From: Sclerodactyla briareus
Lineage: Eukaryota; Echinodermata; Holothuroidea; Dendrochirotida; Sclerodactylidae
Reading direction: 5' to 3'
NCBI GenBank assembly: GCA_026419785.1
Contig: JAODTK010005892.1
Location: forward strand, 1 to 64,000
Length of the DNA: 64,000 nt
Position numbers and translations under genes: made by a program
Shown: one piece after another, positions 12,230 through 24,810 of the stretch
How the letters are laid out: the number at the start of each line of letters is the position of its first letter
How positions within the stretch are numbered: the stretch's first letter is position 1
Notes under the pieces: generated by a model
What the model was told of the DNA's origin: nothing
Databases searched by the model: none
Seen by the model: the letters and a program-made list of their open reading frames with translations, nothing else

Positions 12230-13420
12230 TTGCCAGCTTTTGTGAAACGAACTTGGATTGTTGTTTTCACTACTCGTATGGTCCGCCAAACACTCAATAG
12301 TTTTGACATTAATAAAGCAGCTGGTCCTGATGGCATTCCTCCTATAGTCCTCCTGAAGTGGGCCCCCGAACTTGGCCTAATCCTTAGCAAACGCTTTACG
12401 CTTGTTATACTATGGGATGCTACCCTTCTGTGTGGGAAACAGGCTCATGTCTGCCAGTCCCTAAAAAGGGGGACAAAATCCAAACCCCTCCAATTTACAG
12501 GCCGATTGCCATAACCTCGGTCCTCTCCAAAGTTCTGGAAAACTATAGAAAACAAGCATGTTTTGAACTTCTTGATGTTTCTCTCATCAGTGACCACCAG
12601 TATTTTGCCGGCATGGCCGATTACTGGGGTCCTATATATTTTGTCACCCCTCAGTGGGCCCAAGCATTGGTGTTTTCGGTGTTTGAAAAGTAGGGCTATC
12701 TGCCCTTTGATATCCTAAGGCCTTTGACCGTGGGTTTGGCACGCGACTCCTTGCCAAATTAACTTCATTTGGTTTCAACCCCTTCTAACCTCTTGGAGGC
12801 CAGTTTTCTACCGGTCGATTATCTCTGTTAGGGTGATGGTGCATCTCCGAGACCTTCCGGATCAAATGCTGGGGTTCTCAAGGTTGTGTTTTCTCTCCTC
12901 CACTGTTTCTCATTTTTATCAATGATCTTCTTAGATCTACCTTCCTATCGTATTCACTCATTTGCTGATGACTTACCATTCACACTCTCTGTGTTTCTCG
13001 ACACCGGAAGCGGAACGATTTTGTATACAACAGTTCCTAGTTGCATCGCGAACAATGAGTTTCATTCTATTTTGAACTGGGGCATGCTAATCTGGTTACC
13101 TTCAACCAATCTAAAACTCAGAACTTGCTGATTTGGTCGGCGTGTTTCTGATGCACCAGCTATTTCATGGCTGACCAGATCCTCCCTCCGTCTACTTCTC
13201 TTAATATCCTTGGTATGGAAATCAGCAACAACATGTCCTGGAACTCCCATAATAAGTATATCGCTAATAATGCTTCTAGAAAAGTTGGGCTTCTTATTCC
13301 GCCCACAATGGAAAATACTTCACCCCACAAACAGCACTTCGCTTTACAAAGCCCAATTCGCTCACTAATGGATATGGTTGCCATTATTGGGGTGGGCTTC
13401 GCCAATCCTATCTCAGGTCC
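12230..13420 (+). pseudogene. LINE reverse transcriptase (broken open frame)
   Basis: The reverse transcriptase core is spread over several frames. DINKAAGPDGIPP (12305-12345) is the fingers motif. PVPKKGDK and YRPIAITSVLSKVLE (12450-12540) are the family-typical KKG...NYRPI block, and LISDHQYFAG (12580-12610) stands where LI...QYGFR is expected. The catalytic FADD lies at 12961-12972, preceded by FLSMIFLDL, a decayed FINDL motif. SILNWG (13064-13081) follows. Such enzymes copy the element RNA at a nicked genomic target. At least five frame changes are needed to read it through. Confidence 0.85.
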
Positions 13421-14122
13421 TTGATGTATCCCAGAGAAAGGCGCCATTCGTATCATCAACGATGAATTCATCTACCTCCTCACTTGATCTCTATCCCATC
13501 GCAGATATGCTATCATCTCTCCTCTGCCTCCTTTACCGTACTTTTATGGTCAATGTTCTTCTGAGCTTTGGGTGCTGTTCCTCCTTAACTCGAGGTTACT
13601 CGCCATACTCGCTTTTTCTTCCAGACACCCGTTTCGGTTGCATCTTCCACGTCATCGACCCGAAACCTATGCACGCTCCTTTTTTCCTCGCACTTCGGGT
13701 GTCTGGAAGAGGCTTCTCGGGATGTTATTCCTCCTGATTTTGACCTCCAGCGGTTCAGAGTAGAATCAACAAGCTGGATCTCTCCTTCGTCTTTTAGTGC
13801 TTTTGCTTGGGGGTTGCCTTCTGTTAGGCAATTATGGGTTCGCCCTTCCTATGTCACTTTGTTTAAAAAAAAAAAAAACAAAAATAAAAAAGTACATTAA
13901 GCATCCACAAAAAAAATGATTCGATTTATGGTGGGTACTGCATTTATGGCCAAAGTAGTTAATATAATAATTGCCAATAAATTGAATATTCTAGAAAAAG
14001 CATTTTGGATAAGGGCAAGGCAAGCGCATTCTACATTCCACTGCTAACACACGTCGCACCAAAAACTGGCTCCAGAGAAACAGAGGCTTGAGTGTGCGTT
14101 GTTTCTGTACGGGATTCTCTGT

Positions 14123-15415
14123 TAGGGTTGCGCGGTTATACTTATTCACGTTGGTACCGGTACTCGCGGCACCGGTACTCGCAAAGAGTACGAGGGCCGT
14201 TGCACAGGTACTATTACGGTACTGGCTAAAATTACCGGTACTGGCTAAAACACTGGTTGCTTTTTGTAGTAAGTGTCAATTTCGGCAGCCGCACACATTG
14301 TGGTTTCAGCATTAAATGTACCCATTAACCAATGTCTTTTAACAAAAATTAAATGTTCTAGTACTAAAATAACCATTTCGCTTCATTGTCCGGTAAATAA
14401 ATGGTGACCAATTCAAAGGACTGCGTGATCATTCCTGTTAATTCAAGTATTGTGGGACCAACTGACAAACGTTAGTTACGTGGTTGTTCTTCGTTACAGA
14501 CGTTTCAATTTCGAATAAAAAATAAATTCCTCTTACATTAACACTGGGAAATTGATAAGAAACAAAAAAAAAAAATTGCAGGAAAACTCCCCTCATCAGA
14601 CCTAGGATATTGCCAAATGAATTCAAATTGCCGTAAAGATTTTCCGAAATTTGAGGCAAACTAAACACTGTATATTCTATCACTCCCTGGAATTGGCGGC
14701 TAAAATACATCACGTTCCGCGGACATCGACGCTCAGCTATCGATGTTCGGAGTTGTAGCGCGAGGTAATTGGTTAGCTTTGAAATGTGATGAAATTACAG
14801 TGCTCTGATTAGGTTGGCGGTAAGATTTTCCCTTTAGCGTCACAGTGGGTACAAACACCCATATACCAGTTCCGCGAAATAGAGGCTTTTCAATATAGAT
14901 CTGCAAGCACGTGGTAATGGCATTGCGTATGAAAGATTGTGGTCGCGGGCTGTAGCTTAAACAGAGTATATTATATACACTGCTCTGTGAATACTATAAA
15001 ATGAAGACAATTTGAACAATTTGACAATTTCAGCCAGAATATTTGTATTTATAGCAAAAGAGCAAGAAGGTGGTATACAAGGTGAGCTTGAAGTTGAATT
15101 GACCTGTGTGATACACAGCTGGGTGCACGGTGTGTGACAGTATAAACGAGTAACAATAACCATCCCTGATGTTTTTCTAGACATACGTGACTACCGGTAA
15201 CAAGGTGGTATACTAGGAGAGCTTGAAGTTGAATGAACGTGTGGATACACGGCTGTGTGCATGTGTTGTACAGTATTAAACGAGTAAGTAGACAATAAAC
15301 CATCCCTGAGTTTTCTAGACATACGTGGGAATACCGGGGTACCAGACCACCGATAACGGTGCAAACGGGCATCTGGTACTACCGGTTCCGCAAATAGTCA
15401 GTACCGCGCAACCAA
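14123..15415. mobile_element. Putative hAT-like non-autonomous element, 1.29 kb
   Basis: Left end TAGGGTTGCGCGGT (14123) and right end ACCGCGCAACCAA (15403-15415) are inverted repeats, followed inward on both sides by GGTACCGGTA-type motifs. Flanking 8-mers TTCTCTGT (left) and TTCTACGT (right) agree at six of eight positions, as expected for a worn hAT-type target duplication. No transposase is recognised. Inside, 15060-15170 and 15207-15310 form an imperfect tandem repeat of about 140 bp (AAGGTGGTATAC...GAGCTTGAAGTTGAATG). Confidence 0.6.
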
Positions 15416-16224
15416 TTCTACGTAGCTACTTTTAGAGCACGCACAAAAATCGGAACATGCGTAATCTGGCGTTGGTGGTGCATAATTTGTGAATGCATGG
15501 GTCGCCCCAATCTTGTGGAATGCGGCAGTTGGATACAGACCACAGTCAGTGCACAATGTAGCAGAAGGCCCTCGTGACGTCACGAGGGGTCCTCTGTACA
15601 GGTAGAAATCCCATTTTTACTGACTTTTAAGTTCAGTTTCATGGGAAAATTAAATGACCATTTGATATTTTATAACATTCCAAAACGAAATTTATGAAAA
15701 TTGTTTTTTGTGACCTATTGTACTTTAAACAGGCACACAACAGGCAAAAGCTCGACAAAGAGGTTGGTTTAAAAATGGAATACGTGGAAAAAAATCCACG
15801 CTCCACCAGAAGACACCCCAGGATGCTCATTACCAATCTTGCATAGTGAAACTAGAAGCATTTCCCATCTGGAATTGTTCTCGGCCAAGAGGACCACAAA
15901 AGACAATGGGTATTGTATATAATTAAACTCACATCGTTGATGATTGAACAGGGTTAGATAGTTAATCTGTAACTTCACGAAAATCAGAGCCGCTAAAGTC
16001 AAGTGCTGCAGTATGGAAACATCCCGTACATGTATTGTGCATCCCTTGCAAAGTAGCTCCAGGCAAGATGTTCCAGATTGTTGACCTTAGTTGACTGACC
16101 GTAATTTGTTGCAACAAATTAGCAATTTGCATGGTACCATCGCCAACTTAGGGAACCTATAATCAAACAGGGACAAACCAGTCAGTGATCTTTTCTTAGA
16201 TTTGTTTTATGGTTATAATGCGAG

Positions 16225-16555
16225 CGAGGATCGATCCCTATGCGGGCCCCAGCAAGGGTGCAGACCTGGATACTGCACCTTTTGTCAGATGCGGAATCCT
16301 TCACCAGGTACACAGAATATATAAAGCAATGCCTCTTTGCAGTACCTTAACTGTGGTGGGGGTAATCACAAATGCAGAGGCAACTTGGCTAACCGTAGTT
16401 TGCCCGGCTTCTAATCCCTTGTTGCTGAGCACAAGCCGAGGAGGGCAATAGGTTCCATTTTCAAAGTCTTTGGTCTGACCCGACGGAAATCAAAAACACT
16501 GATTATCCGGATGGAAAGCCAAAGCTTTACCAATTGTGCCAAACAGCGATCTATA
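16225..16555 (-). mobile_element. tRNA-derived SINE, degraded copy
   Basis: Aligns over about 330 bp with 45830-46172: CCAGCAAGGGTGCAGACC, GCGGAATCCTTCACCAGGTA, GGTTCCAT...TCAAAGTCTTTGGTCTGACC and AAAGCCAAAGC...ACCAATTGTGCC. The A-box-like sequence is retained on the minus strand, but the B-box region is destroyed. It is likely transcriptionally dead. Confidence 0.7.
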
Positions 16556-16657
16556 GGCAGATGAATTTTTCTAGTTCTTGTTTACTATGGATCAGATTAG
16601 GATTCATGTTAGCTTTACTACAGATTTCTTGGTTCATAGGAGCTTCACGGGAGCGAG

Positions 16658-16835
16658 CAGGATTGTCACCAGACCATTTTTAAAGCGGTTAATTTGTGAC
16701 AGTGATGCAGTCTTAGGGGCGGGAGGGGTATAAGGGGAGAGGGCATCCTTAAGCTTGATGGTTGGCCTACAGCAAAATGGTGGCATTTAGATAGGATTGG
16801 CATCCTCAAAAACTTGCCATCAGACAGGGCTTCTT
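16658..16835 (+). mobile_element. hAT MITE, left part (relative of 42547-42879)
   Basis: Starts CAGGATTGTCACCAGACC and continues TTAATTTGTGACAGTGATGC, GGGGTATAAGGGGA, GTGGCATTTA and GGATTGGCATCCTCAAAA, matching the left half of the 333 bp element at 42.5 kb. The right half is missing or replaced. Confidence 0.65.
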
Positions 16836-19048
16836 AAACTACTTTTGTTCATGTCGGGGGCTATTCCCAAAAAAAAGAGCACCTGTAAATCTGGCTTGCG
16901 GGGTGGTACTTTGGCTTTTTCAGGTAGGGGCTCCTCCATTTTCAGTCAAAGACTAAAAATCAGATAATTTGGCCTCATTCATGAAAGAATATATTAACTC
17001 AACTGCACTCTTAAAAGACCATAATAAGACTTGGTCACACTCCACAGTGTCCACCCTGAACAACAGCTGGCCCAAGGAACATACGAAATTGAACATGATT
17101 TAGGGCTTCCCTAAGTTCTTGCATGTGTGTGTTGGGTTTAGTGGTAGTATTGGGATAGTAGGGCCTGTACGTTTTGTTAGAGAAATACGAACAAGAAAGA
17201 CGATTGTAACGAAATTCTTTCATTGTCCTAATTCTTGTCAGGTATTTTCCAAGATCTGACCCAAAATTAACTTTCAACAATTAATTGTGTGGCGTTTTCC
17301 CTTCAGTTGGTGTTGCTGCAAGCCTGCACAAAAGAAGAGGTCTGGCGGCCACTTTATTTGAAAGACATATTCCATTGTAAACCCAGGATTTTGAATGAAT
17401 TGCACTGAATACTGGTTGTCAAGCAACCTTCTCCTCTGCTTGTGAAAAATATTCAGTGTGATAGATGTTTAGTTATATTTTATATTTTATTTCGGTACAT
17501 TTTCATCCATTGTTTTATGATTCTCAAAATGTTTTGTGACATCGTGAATGTTGTCGGCCATGTGCGAGTGCAAACATCGGCTATATGCTTTCGGACCTCT
17601 CACCGCAAGATGAGCGGATTCGCGGCTGCAAAAGCTGTTGATCTGCTTATGGACCAACCCCTCCAATTAGAAGTCTGCAAGCAACATGGCATTGCGCACA
17701 GCTGAACCTGTAGGTCAGCAGGTAAGTAAGCAGGCCTTTGGCACCATGGAATAGGGCGTTCCATTGCTTGCACTATTGCAGCAGGGTAACAGGGGACGAA
17801 ATTGCGGTGCATGTGTTTTAAAATTGCACAATAGGCATGGCGATTAACTCCCTGTATCAAATGTTGAGCCAAAGAAATAATGATTTTATGTGCATGGCAA
17901 GCCATGCATCAGTTCTTGATGCAAATACAGCGGGGGAGTAGTATAAAAAGAGATTGTAATCACGCAATGGGACAATTCAACGGTGATAGCCTAGGCCTAG
18001 ATAATTTTCAGTTGGGAAATTCCGGATTTGTGGAAAGTTCAGTATGAATAAATTCATCGTAATGATGCCGAAACATGTCAGGGACTATTAAAAAAAACAT
18101 TACCAGAAGGGTATTGAATATTTAATCACAGAATTGCAAAAGTCACAACCTAAAAACATAAAAACCGATCAAATCAATATTCCCAATTCATAGAATCGCT
18201 ACGGAGTAGAGTGTAGCCAATGTTAATTCACATTGACTACAGTGTGTTGTGAGGATCATCTATAAGCCATGTGCTTCCCGAACTGACATAGTAACTTTGA
18301 AATGTTTCATGTGTTACCTACAAGAATATGGTCAATTCACTGATAATGGAAGTGCAATTATTAAATAACAGCTTCACGATTGATTTTTATACATTTACAA
18401 CGACTTTGAGGTTTGATTTGCTTCAGATTTAAATGAATTGAGGCAATAGTTACGTGGCAGAATCAGCTCATGTAAGCTCACGTGTAATGATGCTAGGTGA
18501 GTGCATTGGTGTGTACTGTGTTAATGTCTAGAATTTTATTTAACGGGAAAGGGGAGAGGTGGAGGGGTGTCTATGGCGAAATACAAGTAGCAAATTATAA
18601 AACATCGTTCCTGTACGTATGCACGACATTGTCAAGTTGAATTCATTCATTTGTATTTAGCGATCATATCGGCCAATTTTGTGCAGTAATTGATTCAATT
18701 CATGTCGGCTTTTCTTTAGGTTTTGCAATAATCGGTTATGTTACGATCGTATCTAGCCCTAGTTCTGCTAAAGTAATTCACCGTACGATAACTGCTACTG
18801 ATCATTGCCATAATGGACCTGCCGGTCGTCCAGCCTATGAGACAACGGGATTATATTGCCGTGTATTTTTGGCTGTTCACGGAGGGGAGGAAGGTATCGG
18901 CGCATATCTGGACATTTTGTAAGAATTTTCCAGCAGAGGAATTTGGCGACAATTTTCCCCATTAAACTCTACAACTTGCCCATTCCGAAACTGAGCATGG
19001 GGGAAATTTTACTGGGGCGAAATTTTATCAGTATTTACATTTTTTATT

Positions 19049-19130
19049 CGCCCCGTCACAATGATTTCGGGTGATCTTTTCAGCGTTTCGCCCCACACAA
19101 TGATTTCGGGTGTGCTCTTTCAGCGTTTAG
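19049..19130. repeat. Short tandem duplication, about 41 bp unit
   Basis: TCGCCCCGTCACAATGATTT with CGGGTGATCTTTTCAGCGTT is followed at once by a second copy (TCGCCCCACACAATGATTTC, GGGTGTGCTCTTTCAGCGTT). The surroundings (18930-19150) are rich in TTTCCCC/GGGGCGAA and resemble the GGGGGCGATGG stretch at 1290-1400, so they may be a further dispersed element. Confidence 0.75.
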
Positions 19131-20729
19131 GGGGGAATTCGCCCTACGCCCAGGGTATGAGGCAGGGAGGATTTGACTGATTGTGGGATGCAAAACTGAA
19201 AAGTGGGTTTGTGCAACTTGTAGGAGTATATGGGGGGATGGGGGAATGGGTCTAAGGGGAGGGGGGTGTCCCCGGCCTTTGCCGAAAAAATTGGATTTCA
19301 GAGAAGAATATGACCTAGATCGCCAAAATGTTTGCTTGCATATTTAGGTGGATTTCAGCCTTAAAAATTGGGGCAAAAAGTTACGTGCTAAGAAGCATCT
19401 GTACTGCAAACATAATGGATTCATTGATTGTTTAATGTGAACTTATGAAAGAAGAGCCAAAAACTGGAGTCTTGTGTCTTTCTTTTCCAAAACCAGCAGC
19501 AAGCTTTCACATTTTGACAACTAGCAGATGATGATCAAGCATTCCAGAGTCCAGAGCTCCAGATGCTTAGAAGCTAGAAGCTGCCACTGATGGCGTGTTG
19601 GACCCAATGCTAATATATAATCTGAAATTCTCAAAATGTATTATAATGTGACTTACGAAATAATAGCCATACTTGATCAGCCTCCTGCCTTTTCTCCATT
19701 TGTTTTTTCAAAAGACAGGTTACCCAGCTGTAGACCAAGCTGGTCTAATTCATAGTTTGGCTGTCTGGCGTATTGCAACCCTCAGCATTTATCCACCATA
19801 CCAGGTTGTGCCCTTTGCTCTGTCCTCCTCACACAGCATTAGACAGAGCAGCAAATTCATTGGATTCCATTCAGATAATAGATGATTTAAATTGATGCCA
19901 TCCTTTTGAAACCCCAACACAATTCAATTTCTAAACACAATATTCCATTATTACTAAGAAACTAAAAACCCCATCGTTTTAATTTTGAACAATAGTAATG
20001 CGTACACTAGGCCTATTTAAGATATGGGGCAGGTGTTTGACTGATTTATATAATGCGCTGCTGCCCCGCCTCCACTACAAGTTCTATTCAAAGATCGACC
20101 CACGCACTACATAAATCAGTAACCAATGACAGTAAAAGTTTTTCGTAATGACGCTCAAGAAGAACCTCAACACCAAGTCATACGTGCTGGTCTATACCAT
20201 ACGCCCCGACAACCGCAAAGCATGTGCCAACAACTTCTTTGGGGGTGTTTTGTATCCAACAGAATCAAAACCATTACATTATACTTCATGGCAGACAACT
20301 ATGTTCAAACATTATGCGGTATCGAATCGGCCGATTATGGATTCCGTATCTGAATGGTTACATTGCTAATCTAGTTCAGATCACTAGATAATCGATCCAC
20401 CCATGTTAACCTGGGCACAGAATTGCAAAACTTTAACGCTCAAACTTGGAACAATATGTACGAAAAACCAACACATTCAAAATATCACATCACACCGTTT
20501 GAAGCAAAATGTCTTGCAATTTCCACAGCCCGTGCACCCCCCCCCCCAACCCCCCCCCCCCTCCTCCGAAACACCCCGCCCCCCGACTCCCTTATACAAA
20601 AACTCAACAAAATGATGTTCATTCAGCCGTACAAAACTGCTATGCTGTGCACGCACCATACACTGCACTATGACAGAAGACACACTCAAACTACTGGCCT
20701 ATATGCTACCACTAACCATTGGCCGCCTC

Positions 20730-20930
20730 GATTGGGCATGGATACCGACGCAAGACAACGCCTGGAATTTGATTGTGAATTGCTAAAATCCATTGCGTAA
20801 AACCTATAATTTCATCGTGTAACCGTGAAAATAATGATTACACTATTCATTCTTCATTCATTCATGCATGCAGTAACTAGGTCTAGCGAGTCACAAGCCA
20901 CAGCAACATTTTTGGTGAATCGTTACGCGC
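20730..20930 (+). repeat. Dispersed repeat, partner of 8240-8460
   Basis: Blocks GACGCAAGACAACGCCTGGA, ATTTGATTGTGAATTGCTAA, CATTCATGCATGCAGTAACT and AGGTCTAGCGAGTCACAAGC align with 8.2-8.4 kb. The upstream C-rich tract (20536-20585) is low complexity; its proline-rich frames should be ignored. Confidence 0.5.
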
Positions 20931-21494
20931 TATAGCGCTAAAACCGCTCGAGTTTTTCATTCTTAAACACAGGGTCAATGCGAAACCTATAGACGTTAAG
21001 TGTGTGCGGAGAGATGATTGAACGTTAATGATGTTTATTCATGTTGTAAATGAGTACCCGCACTACAATTGTGGTAACACACAGACACACTGTTGTTCGT
21101 GTACGGTGTAAAGCACAGAAATATTTCAGCTTCTCAGTTGTAGATGCAGTCACCCAAGAATGATGCAAATGATTTTTAACCTTTTGTAAAATAGTCAGTA
21201 GTTCTGTAAGAACAGCGAGCGAGTCCGACTGATTAGAAGAACATAATTGTGTAATCACTTGTTAGTCTGAACGGGACGCGTAAAAAAAAAAATGGATTGA
21301 GAGACCTCTGATGCACGCGGTTAACATTATATTTTCAAGCCGCGTAAACAAAAGTTGGCCGTGTTTTTTGTTATATAAAAAGGCGTGCAAAACACGCGGC
21401 TACACGGCTGGCTGGCTAAATCACCCCTGCCTCCGCCTCCGTGTTTTTTAAGCGCTGCCTCAGATACTTGTGTCTTTTTTTCTTCGGATCACTG

Positions 21495-21640
21495 AAATTC
21501 AGACCTTTTTATTCAGTTAGGGTAAAAATTTGTTGCTGGGCGGAAAGGCTGAAATTAACCTAGAGTACCGGGCGGCGGAAAATTTGAGACCCGCCGTGTC
21601 ATCGCCCATTGCGCCCGACTGGTGCACCCCTGACCATGAG
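21495..21640 (+). mobile_element. hAT MITE, right part (relative of 42547-42879)
   Basis: TTTTTATTCAGTTAGGGTAA, GTTGCTGGGCGGAAAGGCTG and AGAGTACCGGGCGGCGGAAA match the right half of the 42.5 kb element, ending in a damaged CACCCCTG terminus. The left half is absent. Confidence 0.55.
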
Positions 21641-21689
21641 AGCTTTGAAGTGACAGTTACTCCAAGATAGGGGTGTTCTTTTTTCACAA

Positions 21690-22115
21690 GTTTTGAGGAG
21701 GTTTACCTGTCGATTACATATCAGAATGGGACAACTTGTTCATTATTGGCAAGAGCTATTTATCAAACTTTTATACAATCAATTTTCGATCACTCCCGAT
21801 GAAAAATCATCCAGGTCTTGCTGGATCGTAAATCTATCATTGATGCCAACAGATTGGTTTGGTAGAGCAATGCATTGATCAGCAAACATTCTGAAGGTCA
21901 GATGGTCGATGCCGTTACTAGGTCGAAATCATATATTTACACAAAAAAAAAGACTGGATGTAAGGAAGCATATGTTTTTCAAGCGTGTATGGGACACATG
22001 GAATCAGCTCCGTAAAATGTGGGTTCCTGCAACCAACATTGACGAGTTCAAGACCAGACTGGAGAACAGCAAGATCCTTCAGACAACTACTTCCCGTGGG
22101 CCATCCTCGCTAAGA
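21690..22115 (+). pseudogene. LINE reverse transcriptase C-terminal fragment
   Basis: Two frames carry the end of a CR1/L2-like reverse transcriptase ORF. ARAIYQTFIQSIFDHS (about 21752-21799) resembles the IY..FV.SILEY motif after the thumb. RLDVRKHMFFKRVWDTWNQL, followed by ATNIDEFKTRLE (21952-22070), is the conserved C-terminal block RLDVRK-x-FF-x-x-RV-x-x-WN-x-LP...FK-x-x-L. The rest of the element was not seen. This is a 5'-truncated LINE different from the one at 11-14 kb. Confidence 0.65.
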
Positions 22116-22319
22116 GTTGCCATTCAGGTACATCCAGGTATAAGAACAGAGGCTGGGATTCCATAGATGTGTATGCGGGTTCGGGGAGAGATGTGGCAAG
22201 GAAAATCGCAAATTAACGTGAGTTGAGCTGGGGCCAGTGTCTGAATAGTCCCTATTTAGTTTGCAAAGATGGATACTAGTTCCACAGAGGCAGAAAATTT
22301 TTAAATGAAAGCAAACCAC

Positions 22320-24800
22320 ACCGACTAGCGAAATAGCTCAATGTACCAATTGCGGATGCTTATCACCGCGAAAGAATTCTATGGAATATCTTCCTTCAAA
22401 AAGCCAGCACCTACCATATGTCATGCCTGGGTCTGCTCATTTTTTATGGTCTTTTCCCCATAAGCACGCGTCGGAAGACTTGCAGGTCTTCTCTTTGAAA
22501 CAACGTTAGTTTTTCGTACTATGTGTTTTTCACATCCATCCAAGCCCGGACATGCAGTACGCCTCTATGGATCCAGCCTAATGTCCCATACTGCCCTGAT
22601 GATTCCAGAGATTATTTTGGACCATTAATGACAACATGCCACGTACGCATGGTCCTCAGTCATCTATAATTATGTGAGGTATAACTGACAATTGGGTCTT
22701 ACAATTGCAGGCGTCAAGCCCAATGTTCCAACCACACCAACCTCAAGACTTCACCTCTTTTCATCAACCTCTTTTCACCGTTTTGACAAAAAAAGGTGTC
22801 TACAATTTTGGTTCGACCCCACGCCCTTGAAATTAGCAACAACCTTCGAGGGGGGTGGGGGTAGTCCCAATGTCACAAACATTATGCTGACTGTGCCGTG
22901 CACCCTTACATGAACACGGTAGCAACGTGTGTTACGAAAGCGCTAACTGCGGCAGCATACATTGATCAAAATTTAGGCCAACATTATCTCCAGTCAGCCT
23001 GACTTTATCATTCACCCGCACAAAATTGCAATATATTCACACATTGTGATATAGAGATACAATAATAGTGTCGGCGGTGATATTCAGGCGACACAGTTTA
23101 GTTTCGTTTATTCAGTCGAAAAATGCATACTAAACAAGTACTTAAATGGCCCATATGTATGTGATCATGACATTACATAATGTTAGCCTACTGTGTGTGT
23201 ATATGGTGTGTATGCAGGTAACACTAGCCAATGCATATGTGTAGGGGTCTACCCGAGTTAGCGTCCCTTCGAAAGTTTTTTTTCCATCATTCCGACATGC
23301 CAAGATTTTGAATACAGCAGTGTTCCCAAGCAATGTATGTGCATCTGCTGACGAATTCACAATCAGTAATGCAAGCGATGGATGTTTCCACATTTAAACA
23401 GCTTTGCAGGGAGACTTGACTTTCAACTGAATAAGAAGTTGTATTGACGCATACCAGCCAAGAAGGGTGAATATCCTGCTCGCCCTGGTATTTTAATATG
23501 TATTCATGTGGGAGGAATCCTGATGAGAATTACTGCCAGAGATTCTTTTCAGACAATTGGATCACTGAATGCGAAGTCGAGCCCTAATCCTCTGTAGAAT
23601 TCCTCCGCACATTCAGTCAATGTAGCCTTTGTAGTAGCATGCACAGACCCCTTAAATTCTGTCACTTTGAATCAGTGTAGAAGTAGCCTATACATGGCCG
23701 TGGAATTAATGTTATTTATGTACATAGGAATGGCTCATTAAACATTTGAACATCTGAGGGACCACAGCAGGATTTGATTCAACAAAGAATATGTGAATAA
23801 AGAATATTTGTGGCGAAAAGGGGAAACTATATCTAACAGTTTCACATTATTAACATATAAGTTGGTATAGTTGAGGCATTAACTTGGGGAGAATCCTAAT
23901 TGCTCAATAGTGCATGATGTCACAGATGGACAACACAAGGGTTTCTCATGTATTCTATTGTTTTATTGTGTTATATAAATCAACATCATGCAGAAGCTAT
24001 GTCACAAAAGTCACCTTCAGTTCAAACACATACCAACTCACGACAGCAATCCCCTCTCATAAACTGATTATTGTGAAATAATTTGTGGAATTTTGATAGG
24101 AATCAAAGAATATTCGCAGAGTTGTTGCCGGAGTATGAAATAATTTTAATTGCAATTGACCATGCTTCTTGATCTTGCACAATACACATGCCAAAGTTGT
24201 AGTTGAATGTTGTGTTGGGCTGACCGTTTACTCTCCTCTCTGTAACAACATGCAAGATTAAATCAATGGAAACCATAAGAAAGGCAAAAGGCTTATTGAT
24301 TCCTCGATCACATCAGTGTTCAAACAACTTTGCCATGGTGAATGTACTTTACCAGAAAGGAAGTTGGAGTTAGCTTGATTACAAGGTAGGCGTCACACAC
24401 ACACCACCACACTCACACACACAACACTGAATGTATAGATTCCATGGGACCCTTGGCCCGAGGAATAAAATAAGTTGAACAATCAATGTCTACTACTCAC
24501 TGCGTCAACTCACCCGGTTTGCGCACACCATAGGTGGAACGTATGCTATCCCAACAACCCATGCCAACAAGAGGCCCTAGGTCACCAGGAGCCAATAAAA
24601 GGATGACTGGCCTTCGTCATGTGCTGAAAGAGCGATCGCAGAGCGCTGAGTAGAGAACAAAAACATTGAAAAGGATCGATGAATCACATAGGCTACAAAA
24701 CTTGTCCGTTGATAGTAGGTGTTCATTATGTGCAAAACATATTTATATCCCATATACTATAATTTCTGAGCTACACATGAAAAGGAGTATACTGAGATAC
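22320..24800. other. Intron-like sequence without recognised gene
   Basis: Only short frames and a (CA)n tract at 24394-24423 are seen. No domain, RNA gene or complete element was recognised. Confidence 0.5.
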
Positions 24801-24810
24801 TGTATGTCGG

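Larger units (their letters stand above)
11040..13890 (+). mobile_element. Non-LTR retrotransposon (Jockey/CR1-like LINE), decayed
   Basis: A plus-strand LINE relic. After frameshifts are allowed for, the endonuclease region at about 11390-11500 reads as a GDFNV...AEWLIHSNGSDRAGVA stretch, followed by AESFAITNGLTQLI. The reverse transcriptase follows from about 12290 (NKAAGPDGIPP). The C-terminal part (ASRKVGLL, then SGVWKRLL) ends near 13850. The element closes with an A-rich tail at 13866-13890 (A-run, CAAAAATAAAAAA), as in LINEs. The 5' end is truncated or too diverged to see; upstream sequence at 10640-11040 holds no clear element. Many stops and frameshifts mean it is inactive as assembled. 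Confidence 0.85.
17280..21480. other. Intron-like sequence without recognised gene
   Basis: Apart from the repeats listed separately (19049-19130, 20730-20930) this stretch is AT-rich with only short frames. A 101-codon minus-strand frame (17600-17905) overlaps an 87-codon plus-strand frame; neither shows a known domain. The C-runs at 20537-20572 are low complexity. It would lie within the intron between the 29.1 and 9.2 kb transporter exons. Confidence 0.5.

Noticed and set aside
24394-24423. CRISPR-like or regulatory array
   Set aside because: It is a simple (CA)n tract with interruptions; there are no spacers of even length.
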